From positions 124,001 through 188,000 of the forward strand of contig NZ_QNRR01000004.1 of the NCBI RefSeq assembly GCF_003315205.1: a DNA stretch of 64,000 nucleotides. The letters run 5' to 3'. Both the position numbers and the translations under genes were made by a program. Numbering within the stretch: position 1 is the first letter of the stretch; each line of letters begins with the position of its first letter. Of the stretch, positions 7,658 through 16,808 are shown in pieces. The DNA comes from Roseimicrobium gellanilyticum. GTDB lineage: Bacteria; Verrucomicrobiota; Verrucomicrobiia; Verrucomicrobiales; Verrucomicrobiaceae. Below the pieces are notes generated by a model. It did no database searches. It was not told the DNA's origin and saw nothing but the letters and a program-made list of their open reading frames with translations.

Positions 7658-8722
7658 TTAGAGGCCAAACGCTGCCTTCCACTTCGGGACTGCTTCGATG
7701 CCGATTTTCTGGGCCAGGTCGGCCTGCATCTGGACGCACTTGTCCACTTCATCAAAGAAGGTCTTGTAGCGCTCCGCATCCGTGTCCTTGGAGAAGACCA
7801 CGGACTCGCCTTCGAGTTTCCATGTGCCTTGCGTCGCTTCGAGGTGGTTGATGGCCTGTTCGTAGTGACCTGCGATGGTGGTATCAATCCCACGCAGCTT
7901 GTCGAGATTTGGCTGGGAGGCATGCATGATGCCCCTGATGCGCATGACCATCATTTCCGTGGCGATGCCCTCGAGGCTCAGTTTTCCCAGATCCTTGAGG
8001 AAGGCCTCGTCTTCTTCCTGGGCGATTTTCTTGTGCTTCTCGATCACCTGACGGGCGGCGCCGATGATCTGGCGCGACTGCTTGAAATCCTTGTCCGCAG
8101 CGATGCGCTCGGCAAGCAGCAGACGGTTGAGCCCCACCTCGGTCAGGTCCTCTTTGTAGTCCTCCTCGAGGCGCATCGAGATTTCCATCATGGCCTGGAA
8201 GCTCTTCTGGAGTTTCTCCAGGTCGCTCCGCGTGGGCTTGCCTGCGTCATCGAGAGAATAGACGCCGGCCGCTGAAGTGCTGCCGCCCCCCCATGCTACC
8301 TCGGACTTTGGCTTGGCTATTTCCGCCGGCGGGGGACTTTCCTTCTCAAAGGTGTACTGGGTGGTGGTGAGCTCGTTCCGCTTGTCCATGTGGCCCTTGA
8401 TGGCCTTGAAGACAAAGTAGCCTCCCACCGCGAATCCTGCTCCACCGATGACCAGCACGCAGAGGATGATCATGGTGATGCCAATACCACTGGTACTGAT
8501 CATCCCCTTTTTCCCAGGCGGTTTGTAGCCGCGCTTGCCCGTGTTCCGTTGCGCAGCAGCGGCTGCTGCTGTTGCGGCACGCTTTTCCTCCGCAGTGGGC
8601 ACCTGCATGACCTGGGGCATGTACACCTGTCCTTTGCAGGAGGTACAGGTCACCATATTGCCACGTCGGGGTGCGTTAGCCGCGATGGGTTGCTGGCAAT
8701 GGACACAGGGAAATTGGGACAT
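7658..8722 (-). CDS. Zinc-ribbon, single-TM hypothetical protein
   Basis: 354 residues from the ATG at 8722, preferred over an in-frame start ten codons upstream because the zinc ribbon begins at once. Cys6-x2-Cys9 and Cys26-x2-Cys29 form a short treble-clef or ribbon site. A Lys/Ala-rich linker leads to one transmembrane helix (around IIILCVLVIGGAGFAVGGYF). The remaining ~230 residues are charged and helical with coiled-coil character (EEDYKEDLTEVGLNRLLLAE; EKHKKIAQEEDEAF). This architecture recurs among hypothetical proteins of Planctomycetes and Verrucomicrobia; function unknown. The gene is flanked by two inverted MITE-like elements. Confidence 0.7.
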   Translation of the reverse strand: MSQFPCVHCQQPIAANAPRRGNMVTCTSCKGQVYMPQVMQVPTAEEKRAATAAAAAAQRNTGKRGYKPPGKKGMISTSGIGITMIILCVLVIGGAGFAVGGYFVFKAIKGHMDKRNELTTTQYTFEKESPPPAEIAKPKSEVAWGGGSTSAAGVYSLDDAGKPTRSDLEKLQKSFQAMMEISMRLEEDYKEDLTEVGLNRLLLAERIAADKDFKQSRQIIGAARQVIEKHKKIAQEEDEAFLKDLGKLSLEGIATEMMVMRIRGIMHASQPNLDKLRGIDTTIAGHYEQAINHLEATQGTWKLEGESVVFSKDTDAERYKTFFDEVDKCVQMQADLAQKIGIEAVPKWKAAFGL

Positions 8723-8930
8723 GAACAGGACGAACGGGAAAAACTCGGACAATAAATTTTAGCGATGAAAATATCGTGCAAAACGTCCCGATGGCGAGTC
8801 GGTTTTTATGGAGGATTTATGAGATTATGATAATTAAAGATGGGTTTAGGCTGGTGTATCGCCGGTCGTAAATGGGAATGGGCGCGCCCCCCTGTAATCG
8901 TGACGGGAAATCGAGTCGTGGAAGCTCCGC
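8723..8930. other. AT-rich spacer upstream of the zinc-ribbon gene
   Basis: Noticeably AT-rich for this window (8750-8850), so a promoter for the minus-strand gene is likely. No convincing -35/-10 pair could be fixed by eye. The rest of the 8723-9123 gap is the second MITE-like element and about 60 featureless bases. Confidence 0.35.
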
Positions 8931-9059
8931 TAGGGCGGCTTAAGTGACGGTGTAGCCATTTTGGTCTTGAGGCGTGCTACCCCCCCCAACCGCGACCGCT
9001 GGTCGCGGTGCGGCAAGTCACCCCTGATCCAAGGCCACGACTTTGTATAAACCGCCCTA
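8931..9059 (-). mobile_element. MITE-like element, copy 2 (inverted)
   Basis: About 129 bp, TA-bounded, ends TAGGGCGGCTTAAG and ACCGCCCTA. On the minus strand it matches copy 1 along nearly its full length, with a slightly longer internal hairpin region (CGCGACCGCTGGTCGCG). Both copies lack an open reading frame. Confidence 0.7.
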
Positions 9060-9123
9060 AGGACATTCATCCCTGCCGATGCCTCCATGAGGGCAGTACT
9101 CCCAATGCTCTTGCTGTCAGAGC

Positions 9124-10110
9124 CTATTGCTTTTGGGCATGCCACTTCGCCACGTCTTTGGCGAAGTAGGTCAGGATCATGTCTGCTCCCGCACGGCGGA
9201 TGCCGGTGAGAGTTTCCAGCACCATCTTCTTCTCATCCAGCCAGCCGCTCGCGGACGCCGCTTTGATCATGAGGTACTCTCCGCTCACGTGGTAGGCTGC
9301 GATGGGGAGTGTGGTCCGGGTGCGCAGGCGGTGGATGATATCAAGGTACAGCGTCGCAGGCTTTACCATGAGCATGTCCGCGCCCTCTGCTTCATCCAGG
9401 GCGGCCTCGCGCTCGGCTTCGCGGGCGTTGCCATAGTCCATCTGGTAGGTCTTCTTGTCGCCGAACTTTGGTGCGGAATCGAGAGCTCCGCGGAAGGGGC
9501 CGTAGCACGCGCTGGCGTACTTCGCCGTGTAGGAGAGGATGCCCACGTCGGCGTAGTCCGCCGCGTCCAGGGCACTACGCAGGGCGGCCACGCGGCCATC
9601 CATCATGTCGCTGGGGGAGACGATGTCCGCTCCTGCGTCGGCGTGGCAGAGGGCCTGCTTGCAGAGGGCCTCCACCGTTTCGTCATTGAGGATGCGACCG
9701 TCATCGGACACCAGGCCATCGTGGCCGTCGGCGTTGTAGGGGTCCAGCGCCACGTCGGTGATGACCGTGAGTGTGGGAAGGTCCTTCTTCAGGGCGCGGA
9801 TGGCTCGCGGGACGAGGCCCTTGGCATTCCAGGCCTCGCTGGCATCCCGGGTCTTCAGCCGGTCCGAGATGGCGGGGAAGAGCACCACGGCGGGGACTCC
9901 CAAGGCGTGCGCCTCGGCAGCTTCCTTCAACAGTCCATCCACGGTCCACCGGGTGCAGCCGGGCATGGACTCAATGGGCTGCTCCTCAGAACCTGCGTGC
10001 ACAAAGAGCGGGTAAATCAGATGAGACGGCGTCAGCTCGGTCTCGCGCACGAGGTCGCGGATGGCAGCGGTACGACGGTTGCGTCTGGGGCGGATGGGCA
10101 GGTTGAGCAA
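9124..10110 (-). CDS. hemB: Porphobilinogen synthase (delta-aminolevulinate dehydratase)
   Basis: 328 residues, usual length. Condenses two 5-aminolevulinate molecules to porphobilinogen in haem/tetrapyrrole synthesis; cytosolic. The two active-site lysines are Lys197 (YTAKYAS) and Lys250 (MVKPA). The metal segment reads DVALDPYNADGHDG (119-132), with Asp/Ala where zinc-type enzymes have Cys, so it should be of the Mg-dependent, cysteine-free type. FYGPFR-like CYGPFRGA and GEYLMIKAA are conserved. A small membrane-protein gene lies 45 bp upstream on the same strand, probably in the same operon. Confidence 0.95.
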   Translation of the reverse strand: MLNLPIRPRRNRRTAAIRDLVRETELTPSHLIYPLFVHAGSEEQPIESMPGCTRWTVDGLLKEAAEAHALGVPAVVLFPAISDRLKTRDASEAWNAKGLVPRAIRALKKDLPTLTVITDVALDPYNADGHDGLVSDDGRILNDETVEALCKQALCHADAGADIVSPSDMMDGRVAALRSALDAADYADVGILSYTAKYASACYGPFRGALDSAPKFGDKKTYQMDYGNAREAEREAALDEAEGADMLMVKPATLYLDIIHRLRTRTTLPIAAYHVSGEYLMIKAASASGWLDEKKMVLETLTGIRRAGADMILTYFAKDVAKWHAQKQ

Positions 10111-10155
10111 GGGAGGAAGGGGGTGATGGGTGGAAACCGAATGAAAGAGGAGAAG

Positions 10156-10536
10156 CTAGAAGAGATCGAGGCGGCGCAAGATGCTGAACAGAAAGCCGCC
10201 CAAGAATACGAGAAGGGATACGCTCTTCAGTCGTGCTGCGTATGGCTCCAGTCGCTCGTTCAGCCTCCAGAAAAAGTGAAAGTGGAGGAAGCAGCCGAGG
10301 GCGATGAAGGCTACGACCAGCCCCGTGGCGGCGGTGCCATAGGCCACGGTCCTGCCATCAGGACCGAAGATATCTGTCTGGTCCGAACTGAGACAGGTAA
10401 TGCCGTACAACACCATGAAGAACGGAAGGACGGCCCCGACAAGCCACTGCTTCAGTCCGCCCCCGTTGGGATCGTACGCGAAGGCATCCGCATCATCTTG
10501 GTGGGTGCGGCGATCCTTGTTGGTCCAGAGAGACAT
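10156..10536 (-). CDS. Small integral membrane protein, hypothetical
   Basis: 126 residues from the ATG at 10536. Three likely transmembrane helices: LVGAVLPFFMVLYGITCLSS, TAATGLVVAFIALGCFLHF and VSLLVFLGGFLFSILRRL. The N-terminal ~28 residues are hydrophilic and acidic. The frame stays open far upstream antisense to the next gene, but only this segment reads like protein. The 45-bp gap to hemB suggests an operon, though no functional link is evident. Confidence 0.65.
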   Translation of the reverse strand: MSLWTNKDRRTHQDDADAFAYDPNGGGLKQWLVGAVLPFFMVLYGITCLSSDQTDIFGPDGRTVAYGTAATGLVVAFIALGCFLHFHFFWRLNERLEPYAARLKSVSLLVFLGGFLFSILRRLDLF

Positions 10537-10830
10537 GAGCTGAAGGGGAGGGGAGCCAGATCTGTAGCCCCGACTGGGGCTCAGTAAACTGCGATCTGTG
10601 TAACGAGACTGAGACTTGAGCCATTTGCTTGCGGGACATTTTCTCTTTGTCGTCAGAGGATGGGGCGCGGCGCATCCGCAGATGTCCCATGGTCTTTGCA
10701 AAAAAGGCATGTCATGCCTGAGACCTGCAAGGATGAAACATGAATTCATCTTCCCTCCCAAACAGCAAACCGGGACACGGCACTGCCATTCACCTTGCCC
10801 GGTTGTTGCACAGATGTAGTATCGCGAGCG

Positions 10831-11448
10831 ATGAAGAGTCCGTTCACCATCGTCATCCTGCTGTCCCTGATCATGGCGGGCTACTTTGCCGCCATCAAGA
10901 TAGGGCCGAGGTTCGGGTTCTTCATGGACAAGGCGGATGAGGAGTCTGCGGGACAGAAGCTCGCGCCGGGTGAGAGGCAGTTCATTGCCGCGCATGGCTG
11001 CTCCCTTCACCTCCCGGACGGGTGGGTACAGAAGCCTGAGCAGCGGAATGCGGTTCTCTTCGAGTTCCCGAGAGGCGCGAAGGATCGCGGCTCCATGATC
11101 ATCGATAGTGAGGCCTTCGACGGCACGCTGAAGGAATTCACGGACGGTCATGTGAAGAACATGATCCATGCGAACCCGGAGATGCAGATCGTAAGTGAAG
11201 GTCCCTTCAAGACGGATGGTGGCATCGAGGCGCAGAAGGTCACCATGCGCAACCGCATCGGTTCGGTCTACCTCGCACAGGGGATGTATTTCTTCGAAGG
11301 ACCTCCCGGTAGGAAGATCAAGGCCACCTACGCGGCATCCGTGGCGGGAGATGATCTGGAGCCCATCTTCGATGCCTGCCTGAAGACCCTGCTGCTGCAT
11401 TCCGGACCGGAGGCTTCGGCAGGCGGGGGGAAGGCAGGGGTAAAGTAG
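10831..11448 (+). CDS. Secreted or membrane-anchored hypothetical protein
   Basis: 205 residues from the ATG at 10831. N-terminal signal anchor (SPFTIVILLSLIMAGYFAAI), then a soluble domain beginning HGCSLHLPDGWVQKPE. 'L.LPdGW' followed by mixed strands resembles PsbP/DUF1795-like domains, but the match is only suggestive. The Gly-rich tail is probably disordered. Divergent from the hemB pair, so the 10537-10830 spacer probably holds promoters in both directions. It also contains short palindromes near 10566 and 10707 of unknown meaning. Confidence 0.65.
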   Translation: MKSPFTIVILLSLIMAGYFAAIKIGPRFGFFMDKADEESAGQKLAPGERQFIAAHGCSLHLPDGWVQKPEQRNAVLFEFPRGAKDRGSMIIDSEAFDGTLKEFTDGHVKNMIHANPEMQIVSEGPFKTDGGIEAQKVTMRNRIGSVYLAQGMYFFEGPPGRKIKATYAASVAGDDLEPIFDACLKTLLLHSGPEASAGGGKAGVK

Positions 11449-11458
11449 ATTGGGCGAC

Positions 11459-11487
11459 GGAGGTTAGGCGTCCCCGCCTGACAGGGG
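11459..11487 (+). repeat. Dispersed hairpin repeat, family D, copy 1
   Basis: Unit GTTAGGC-loop-GCCTGAC. The core folds as AGGCG with CGCCT. Other copies at 11583-11634, 11773-11825 (opposite strand) and 51771-51821. Confidence 0.7.
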
Positions 11488-11582
11488 GGTCGCCACAGGG
11501 ACGTTTCTGGTTAACCGCAAAGGGGCAGAGAGGCACAGGTGTCGCTGTGGGGAATGGGTCGCACTGCAGCCAGGAAACTGAA

Positions 11583-11634
11583 GGAGGTTAGGCGTCCTCG
11601 CCTGACAGCGGACGTTAGGCCTCTGGCGTGACGA
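11583..11634 (+). repeat. Dispersed hairpin repeat, family D, double copy
   Basis: Two units in tandem: GTTAGGCG-tcct-CGCCTGAC, then the degenerate CGTTAGGC-ctctg-GCGTGACG. Lies in the 11449-11902 spacer, which otherwise shows nothing gene-like. Confidence 0.7.
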
Positions 11635-11772
11635 CGGCGTTGTACTCGGCAACGCTGCTGATGGAGAGCTGATGGTGAAGCTGTGTTGTAGATGTGAAGC
11701 TTTTTGGTGGAGGGCGCTCGTCGCTCATGCGGATGGTTGAATCACGCGCGAAGATGGATGGACTTGGAATTG

Positions 11773-11825
11773 GTCAGGCCGGAGGCCCAACTACCCCTGT
11801 CAGGCGGGGACGCCTAACCTCCGGG
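11773..11825 (-). repeat. Dispersed hairpin repeat, family D, inverted double copy
   Basis: On the minus strand the units read GTTAGGCG-tcccc-GCCTGAC and GTTGGGCCtccGGCCTGACC. Inverted relative to the two copies upstream. Confidence 0.7.
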
Positions 11826-11902
11826 GTATTTGCATCGTCGATTGACTATGTGCTGCCCTCCGCTCTGTTGTGCCGCCTTTTCTCTCTGCACCATCAATCT
11901 GG

Positions 11903-14900
11903 ATGTCTCCCCTTCGTCATTCAGTCCGGCCGAAGCCGATCATCCGGTCGAGGTGCGGCGCCTGTTTCCACTCGCTCTGCTGGCGGAGCGTGGGGTGGGT
12001 GATGATGGTGCTGCTGCTCGTGGTATTGACGGGTGCAGTGCAGGCCGTTGAAGAGGACGAGCAGCCCCTGCTGCTGAAAGTGCCCACCGAGGTGCCGCAG
12101 CCGCCGCAGCCGCCGCCGGCGGCGCAGGCGAAACCCCTGCCTCCACCGGCACCCAAGCCGCTCCCGGTGCCTGCCGACACACCGTCGCCCACTTCTCCTT
12201 CGCAGTTCCTCCAGCTACCCCGTCAGCAGCAGCAGTTTCCCATTCCGGAGCCCGGCGAAGTGCAATCGCCTCGACTTCCCGGGCAGGAGATCACTCAGGA
12301 AATCAACGCTCTCCTTGCCGATGGCAAGGTTGGCCAGGCCATCGCGGGGGCGGAGGCGGAAGTGCGCCGGGCGGTGGCGGTGTCGGCGGACTGGCAAATG
12401 GAGCTCGCGGCGCTCTCCGCGCTGGCGAGTGCCCGCATGGCCAGCGCGAGCGTCACGCCACGGGAGCTGTACTCAGGGGAGGAGTTGCTTGGTCGCGGGC
12501 TGGAGATTCTGAAACACCATCCGGAGGTGGATGCCTACTGGGTGGCGGAGATCCACGGCAAGCTGGCGTGGGTGGCGATGAACCGGCAGCAGTTTGGTGT
12601 CGCCGGCATGCATCTGCTGCAGGCGGTGCATGCAAGTCTGGAGAGGCCGGACAGGCTCAGCGAGCAGTGGGAGCTGTGCCGGGCCTTCACTTCACTGTGT
12701 GAATTCTCCGGCAGTCTGGCGGATCTCACGCTGAAGGAGCAATTCATCAAGGTCCTGCTGAAAACGGTGCAGTCCGCCACGGTCCCAGATGACCTGCGCA
12801 TGGTCACCCCGATGGACCTCTGGGCGGAGCATCAGGAGACCATCCGTATCAAGGACTATGCGGGAGCGGCGAGCACCCGGCGCGCCATCCTGGATATCAT
12901 CGCCAAACACAGTGCGGTAGACGAGCGTCTCCCCACCCAGCTCCTGGCGTTGGCCGATTTGCTCAGCCTGCATCTCCATCAGCCGAAGGAGGCGGAGGAG
13001 CACTATCGCCTGGCGCTCGAGGCGGAGCTGATGCTGCCTGGCCTGAACAAACGCCAGGCGGAGATTCGCGACGGGCTTGCCAGACTCACCGGGTATCAGC
13101 TTGAGAAGGCCGGCGAGCATCTCACCCACACGGAGGAGTCGTGGAAAATCTGGAAGAAGGTGGGCTCACTGAATGACCTGGGGTGCCGTCAGGCGCAGGA
13201 GCGGCTGGCCGGGCTGCTCGCTACCAGGAAGCATGCGGATCGCGCAGAGCCTTTGTATACGGAGTTGCTGGAGTGGCATCGCAAGCAGGCCCCGCAGGCG
13301 GCGGCGTCGGAGTCCGCGCCGGTCAGCATGCTGCTGCAGGAGCGCGAGTCGGTGCTGCAGGATGCGTGTCGCTTTTTTGTGGATGTGGCCGAGAGACCGC
13401 AGATTGCCCTCGAGTGCTATCAAGAGCTGCTCGAACTCCAGGGGCGGCAGCAGGAGGCGGGGCAGCCGGAGCGCATGCGCACGCTCGTGGCCATGGCGGG
13501 GCTGCTGCAAAAGCTGGGCCGCAGTGAAGAGGCCAACCGCAGCATTACCGGCGTCCTGCAAGACTTGGAAAAAAAAGCGGCGCAGCATCCGGAGAGTTTT
13601 GATGCGACGGCCGCGCGGCACATGGCGCAATTCCACACAGTGCTGGGTCGTGGCTACAGTCATGACGGTGCGGATGAGGCCTCGCAGGAGCAAGGCATGC
13701 GGCATTTCCAAATGGCCACTGCATTGCGCCGTGACTTGCTGCGCACCAGTGCGGGGAAGGATGCGGCGGCCTCTGAGGATCGTCGCGAGGTGGTATGGAG
13801 TCTGGTGGACCAGGCGCGCGCCTTTGAGCACCGCGGGAATGTGGCGGCTGCGGAAGAACATTTCCGCAGGGCGCTGGCCTTTGCCGGGAACAAGCAGGGC
13901 AATCCCGGTTGGAAGGATGCGGCGCAGGCGCTGGCCACATTCCTGGCAGGCGAGCGACGCCACACGGAATCGGTCGCGGTGCTGAGGAAGATTCTTGAAG
14001 GACAGCCCGAGGGGGAAGCTCTGGAAGCCCGGCAGCAGCGGCGCGTGGTATTGCAGGAGCTGTATCGTGAACTCGACCGGGCGGGTGATGACGAAGGCGC
14101 GCTCGTGGTGCTCGCCCAGATGGATCGCAACTCCTGGAACACCCCGTGGCGCGTGGAGGAGGAGGAGTTTGTGGCGATTCGCGAGGCGCGCATCAAGCTG
14201 CGCAAGCGCCACATGGAAGCGGCTTGGGCGCAGATGCTGGAGACGCTGGAGAAACGTCGCGAGCGCCAGGATGAAGCGGGTCTGCTGGAACTGCTCGAGG
14301 AAATGATTCCCGTGGCCATTCTGCAGAAGGACGGGGTCTCCACGGAGCAATTCATGGAGGAGCGCATGGGCCTGCTGCGCAAGCAGGAAGCGGGTGCAGG
14401 TCCTCTGCAGGCGACGCTGCTGGAGCATGCAGGGTTGTGGCTCTTCAGCGGGGACAGCCAGCGGGCGCTGGAGGCCATTCAGGCGAGCCAGGCGCTTGGT
14501 CCCGTGGCGCAGTCGACCACGACTCCGCAGACGCGCGCCATCCTCGCGAGCGGGGCGATGCTGGAGATGTTCACGCTCGCGCAGCGGAAGGACATGACGG
14601 GTGCCAGGGCGGCGTGTGAGAACCTCGTGCGCTACACGGCAGGAACGCCGCATGAGCAGATGGTGAAGGAATTCCAGGCAAAGCTGGCGACGACCCCGGA
14701 TGCGATGGAGCCCTTCCAGAATGTGGCGCTGCTCGCGGTGCTGCATGATCGTGCGGCTGCCGGCCGGCGGCTGCTGGAGTGTGCCGTGGCCTTGTGTGAA
14801 GAGCGGCATGGCAGCACTGCGGCGGCGAGCATCCTGCTGCGCGAACAGCTTGGCCAGCTCTGCCTGCGTCTGGGCGAGCATGGCGCGGCAATTGCGCACT

Positions 14901-16753
14901 ATGAGATCGCGTGGTCCTCGCTGAAGGACAGCGCAGCCATGGCCGTGCAGGCGCGCAAGGGCGTGGTGTTGCAGAACCTGATCACGCTGCGTGCACGCAG
15001 TGGCGACTGGCCTTCGGCGGAGAAACACGCGCGGGAGATGCTGGACCTCATCACGGCGGTGGCTGGTGCGCAGGTGGTGGGTACGAGCCAGCTTCACCTC
15101 CAGCTCGCGGAGTGCGCGGGGAGGCGGGGCGATCGCGAGGTGGCGGCCACGCGCATGCTGGAGGCCCTGCGTGTGCTGGAGCTGGGCATGGCGGATGTGA
15201 TGCACTCCGGCACGGAGCAGGAGGTGCTGCACTACGCCGCGCAACGCCGGTCTGCCTTCGACCTCGTGGCCAGGTATGGCAGCGCCGAGGCGATTGCCGG
15301 GGCACTGGTGCGGCAGAAGGGTGTGCTGCTGGACTCACTCCTGCAGGACAGCCAGATGGCTCCGGCCAGCGGTGACCTCTCCGCGCAGCCGCTGCTGGGG
15401 CGCGTGGAGGTTGCCCGTTCCGCCCTGAGCACGATGGCGCGCAATGCGGCGGCCATCACCCTGGAAACGCCGTACGCGGATGCACAAGCCCTCTTGCAGG
15501 ACCTGGAGAAGCGGCGTGAGGACATGGCAGATGCAGAGTCCTCCTTCATGACGCTGCTGGGGGGCACGAATTGGAAGCGGCGCGCGCTGAGCACTTCACT
15601 TGCGGATGTGCGTGAGGGCATGCCTGAGGGGGCGGTGTTGCTGGACTTCTACCGGCATCGTGAACCGGGTGGGCTGGAGTACTTCAGCGTCTCCATACTG
15701 CCGAAGAAAGGCGTGGTGAAACAGGTGCGCCTTGCTGAAGCGGGACTGGTTGAAGAGCTCATCAGGCTGTATCATCAAGTGATACAACATCACACCAATG
15801 AAGCCACCGCCGCACAGGTGCTCGCGGCGCTTGGGCAGGTGGTGGTGGGACAGGCCCTGGCCAACCTGGAGCATCCTCCCGCGATGCTCATCCTTTGTCC
15901 GGATGATGCGCTGCAGATGGTTTCCTTTCCCACCCTCCTGCTGGAGCCGGACGGGCGGTTCCTTTCGGAACTCATGCCGCTGCGCCAGGTCACCGCCGCG
16001 CGTGATCTCGCCCTGCTGCCGCCTGCGGGACCTCCGGCCACGCCGATAGAGGCCAGGGCTGGGACCAATGCGGATGCCGGGAGTCTGGAGAAAAAGCTGC
16101 GTGATGAGGTGAAAGCTTCGCCGGTGCTGCAGGTGCGTGCGCCGTTGTTTTTCCTGCCTTCAGCTTCGCAACGCGAGGAGGTCATGGGAGATGCCGGGCA
16201 TGCCGGCAATCCTTCGTGGCGGTCCGGGCTTTTGTTGAGCAGCGCAGACGATACACTCACGGCCTGGAAGGAGAGCCTGCGGGTCGCTGCGTCTGCCGGT
16301 GAGTCAGATGCGAGCACCGAGCCTGAAGTGGAGGATGGCATCTTCGCGGCCTCGGAGATTGCGACGCTGGATCTTCGTAAAACGAAATTGGTGACCGTGC
16401 CTGCGTGTCTGTCCCGTGTGGATCTCCTGCAGCCGGAGTCCGGGGCGGATGACCTGCTGGCACTGCAACGCGCGTTCACGCTGGCTGGTGCTGAGCAATC
16501 GCTGCTGGCGCTCTGGCCGGTGGAGGACAAGGCCGCGACTGCTGAGTTCATGAGCGACCTCCAGAAGAAGCTGCAAGCCAGCGGAGTGATGGAGCAGGGG
16601 AGTGCTGGTGAGGTGGACGTGGCGGTACTGCTGCAGGAGGTGCAGCGCGAGTGGCTCGTGAGATTGCGTGGGGAGAAGGATGGTGGGCTGGTGAAAGCAG
16701 TGAGCACGGCGGGGCCGTTTGTGATGATGCAGGGGGTGCGGGCGAGGAGGTAG
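11903..16753 (+). CDS. Giant TPR protein with degenerate C-terminal CHAT domain
   Basis: 1616 residues from the ATG at 11903; an ATG at 12002 would give a shorter signal. The hydrophobic segment MMVLLLVVLTGAVQA is a signal peptide or anchor. A Pro-rich linker follows, then about 1100 residues of TPR-like helical repeats (e.g. EEAEEHYRLALEAELMLPG; AAEEHFRRALAFAG). The last ~400 residues match the CHAT caspase-like fold: LDFYRHREPG, LILCPDDALQMVSFPTLL, DGIFAASEIATLDL, VTVPACLSR with Cys1502, ALQRAFTLAGAEQSLLALWPV. Where active CHAT proteases have the histidine segment ('LHLATHG'), this protein reads PLFFLPSASQ. The Cys is kept but the His appears lost. Role unknown; scaffold or pseudo-protease in the envelope is inferred. 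Confidence 0.8.
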   Translation: MSPLRHSVRPKPIIRSRCGACFHSLCWRSVGWVMMVLLLVVLTGAVQAVEEDEQPLLLKVPTEVPQPPQPPPAAQAKPLPPPAPKPLPVPADTPSPTSPSQFLQLPRQQQQFPIPEPGEVQSPRLPGQEITQEINALLADGKVGQAIAGAEAEVRRAVAVSADWQMELAALSALASARMASASVTPRELYSGEELLGRGLEILKHHPEVDAYWVAEIHGKLAWVAMNRQQFGVAGMHLLQAVHASLERPDRLSEQWELCRAFTSLCEFSGSLADLTLKEQFIKVLLKTVQSATVPDDLRMVTPMDLWAEHQETIRIKDYAGAASTRRAILDIIAKHSAVDERLPTQLLALADLLSLHLHQPKEAEEHYRLALEAELMLPGLNKRQAEIRDGLARLTGYQLEKAGEHLTHTEESWKIWKKVGSLNDLGCRQAQERLAGLLATRKHADRAEPLYTELLEWHRKQAPQAAASESAPVSMLLQERESVLQDACRFFVDVAERPQIALECYQELLELQGRQQEAGQPERMRTLVAMAGLLQKLGRSEEANRSITGVLQDLEKKAAQHPESFDATAARHMAQFHTVLGRGYSHDGADEASQEQGMRHFQMATALRRDLLRTSAGKDAAASEDRREVVWSLVDQARAFEHRGNVAAAEEHFRRALAFAGNKQGNPGWKDAAQALATFLAGERRHTESVAVLRKILEGQPEGEALEARQQRRVVLQELYRELDRAGDDEGALVVLAQMDRNSWNTPWRVEEEEFVAIREARIKLRKRHMEAAWAQMLETLEKRRERQDEAGLLELLEEMIPVAILQKDGVSTEQFMEERMGLLRKQEAGAGPLQATLLEHAGLWLFSGDSQRALEAIQASQALGPVAQSTTTPQTRAILASGAMLEMFTLAQRKDMTGARAACENLVRYTAGTPHEQMVKEFQAKLATTPDAMEPFQNVALLAVLHDRAAAGRRLLECAVALCEERHGSTAAASILLREQLGQLCLRLGEHGAAIAHYEIAWSSLKDSAAMAVQARKGVVLQNLITLRARSGDWPSAEKHAREMLDLITAVAGAQVVGTSQLHLQLAECAGRRGDREVAATRMLEALRVLELGMADVMHSGTEQEVLHYAAQRRSAFDLVARYGSAEAIAGALVRQKGVLLDSLLQDSQMAPASGDLSAQPLLGRVEVARSALSTMARNAAAITLETPYADAQALLQDLEKRREDMADAESSFMTLLGGTNWKRRALSTSLADVREGMPEGAVLLDFYRHREPGGLEYFSVSILPKKGVVKQVRLAEAGLVEELIRLYHQVIQHHTNEATAAQVLAALGQVVVGQALANLEHPPAMLILCPDDALQMVSFPTLLLEPDGRFLSELMPLRQVTAARDLALLPPAGPPATPIEARAGTNADAGSLEKKLRDEVKASPVLQVRAPLFFLPSASQREEVMGDAGHAGNPSWRSGLLLSSADDTLTAWKESLRVAASAGESDASTEPEVEDGIFAASEIATLDLRKTKLVTVPACLSRVDLLQPESGADDLLALQRAFTLAGAEQSLLALWPVEDKAATAEFMSDLQKKLQASGVMEQGSAGEVDVAVLLQEVQREWLVRLRGEKDGGLVKAVSTAGPFVMMQGVRARR

Positions 16754-16757
16754 GGAA

Positions 16758-16793
16758 GTTGATGGTTGAGGGTCGATGGTTGATAGCCTGAGG
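16758..16793 (+). repeat. Dispersed 7-bp-phased repeat, family B, copy 1
   Basis: Reads as consecutive heptamers GTTGATG-GTTGAGG-GTCGATG-GTTGATA followed by GCCTGAG. Paired with an inverted copy at 16982-17017, on the far side of a terminator. Confidence 0.8.
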
Positions 16794-16808
16794 GAACAAC
16801 GCAAAGCG

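Noticed and set aside
11459-11825. Integron attC sites (GTTAGGC and GCCTAAC resemble core sites)
   Set aside because: The two core types do not occur in the order and spacing of an attC within a single element, and no integrase or cassettes are present. Short hairpin repeats explain the sequence better.
13166-15244. 692-codon minus-strand open frame
   Set aside because: Antisense to the TPR/CHAT gene. The translation is Arg/His/Leu-rich low-information sequence with no domain.
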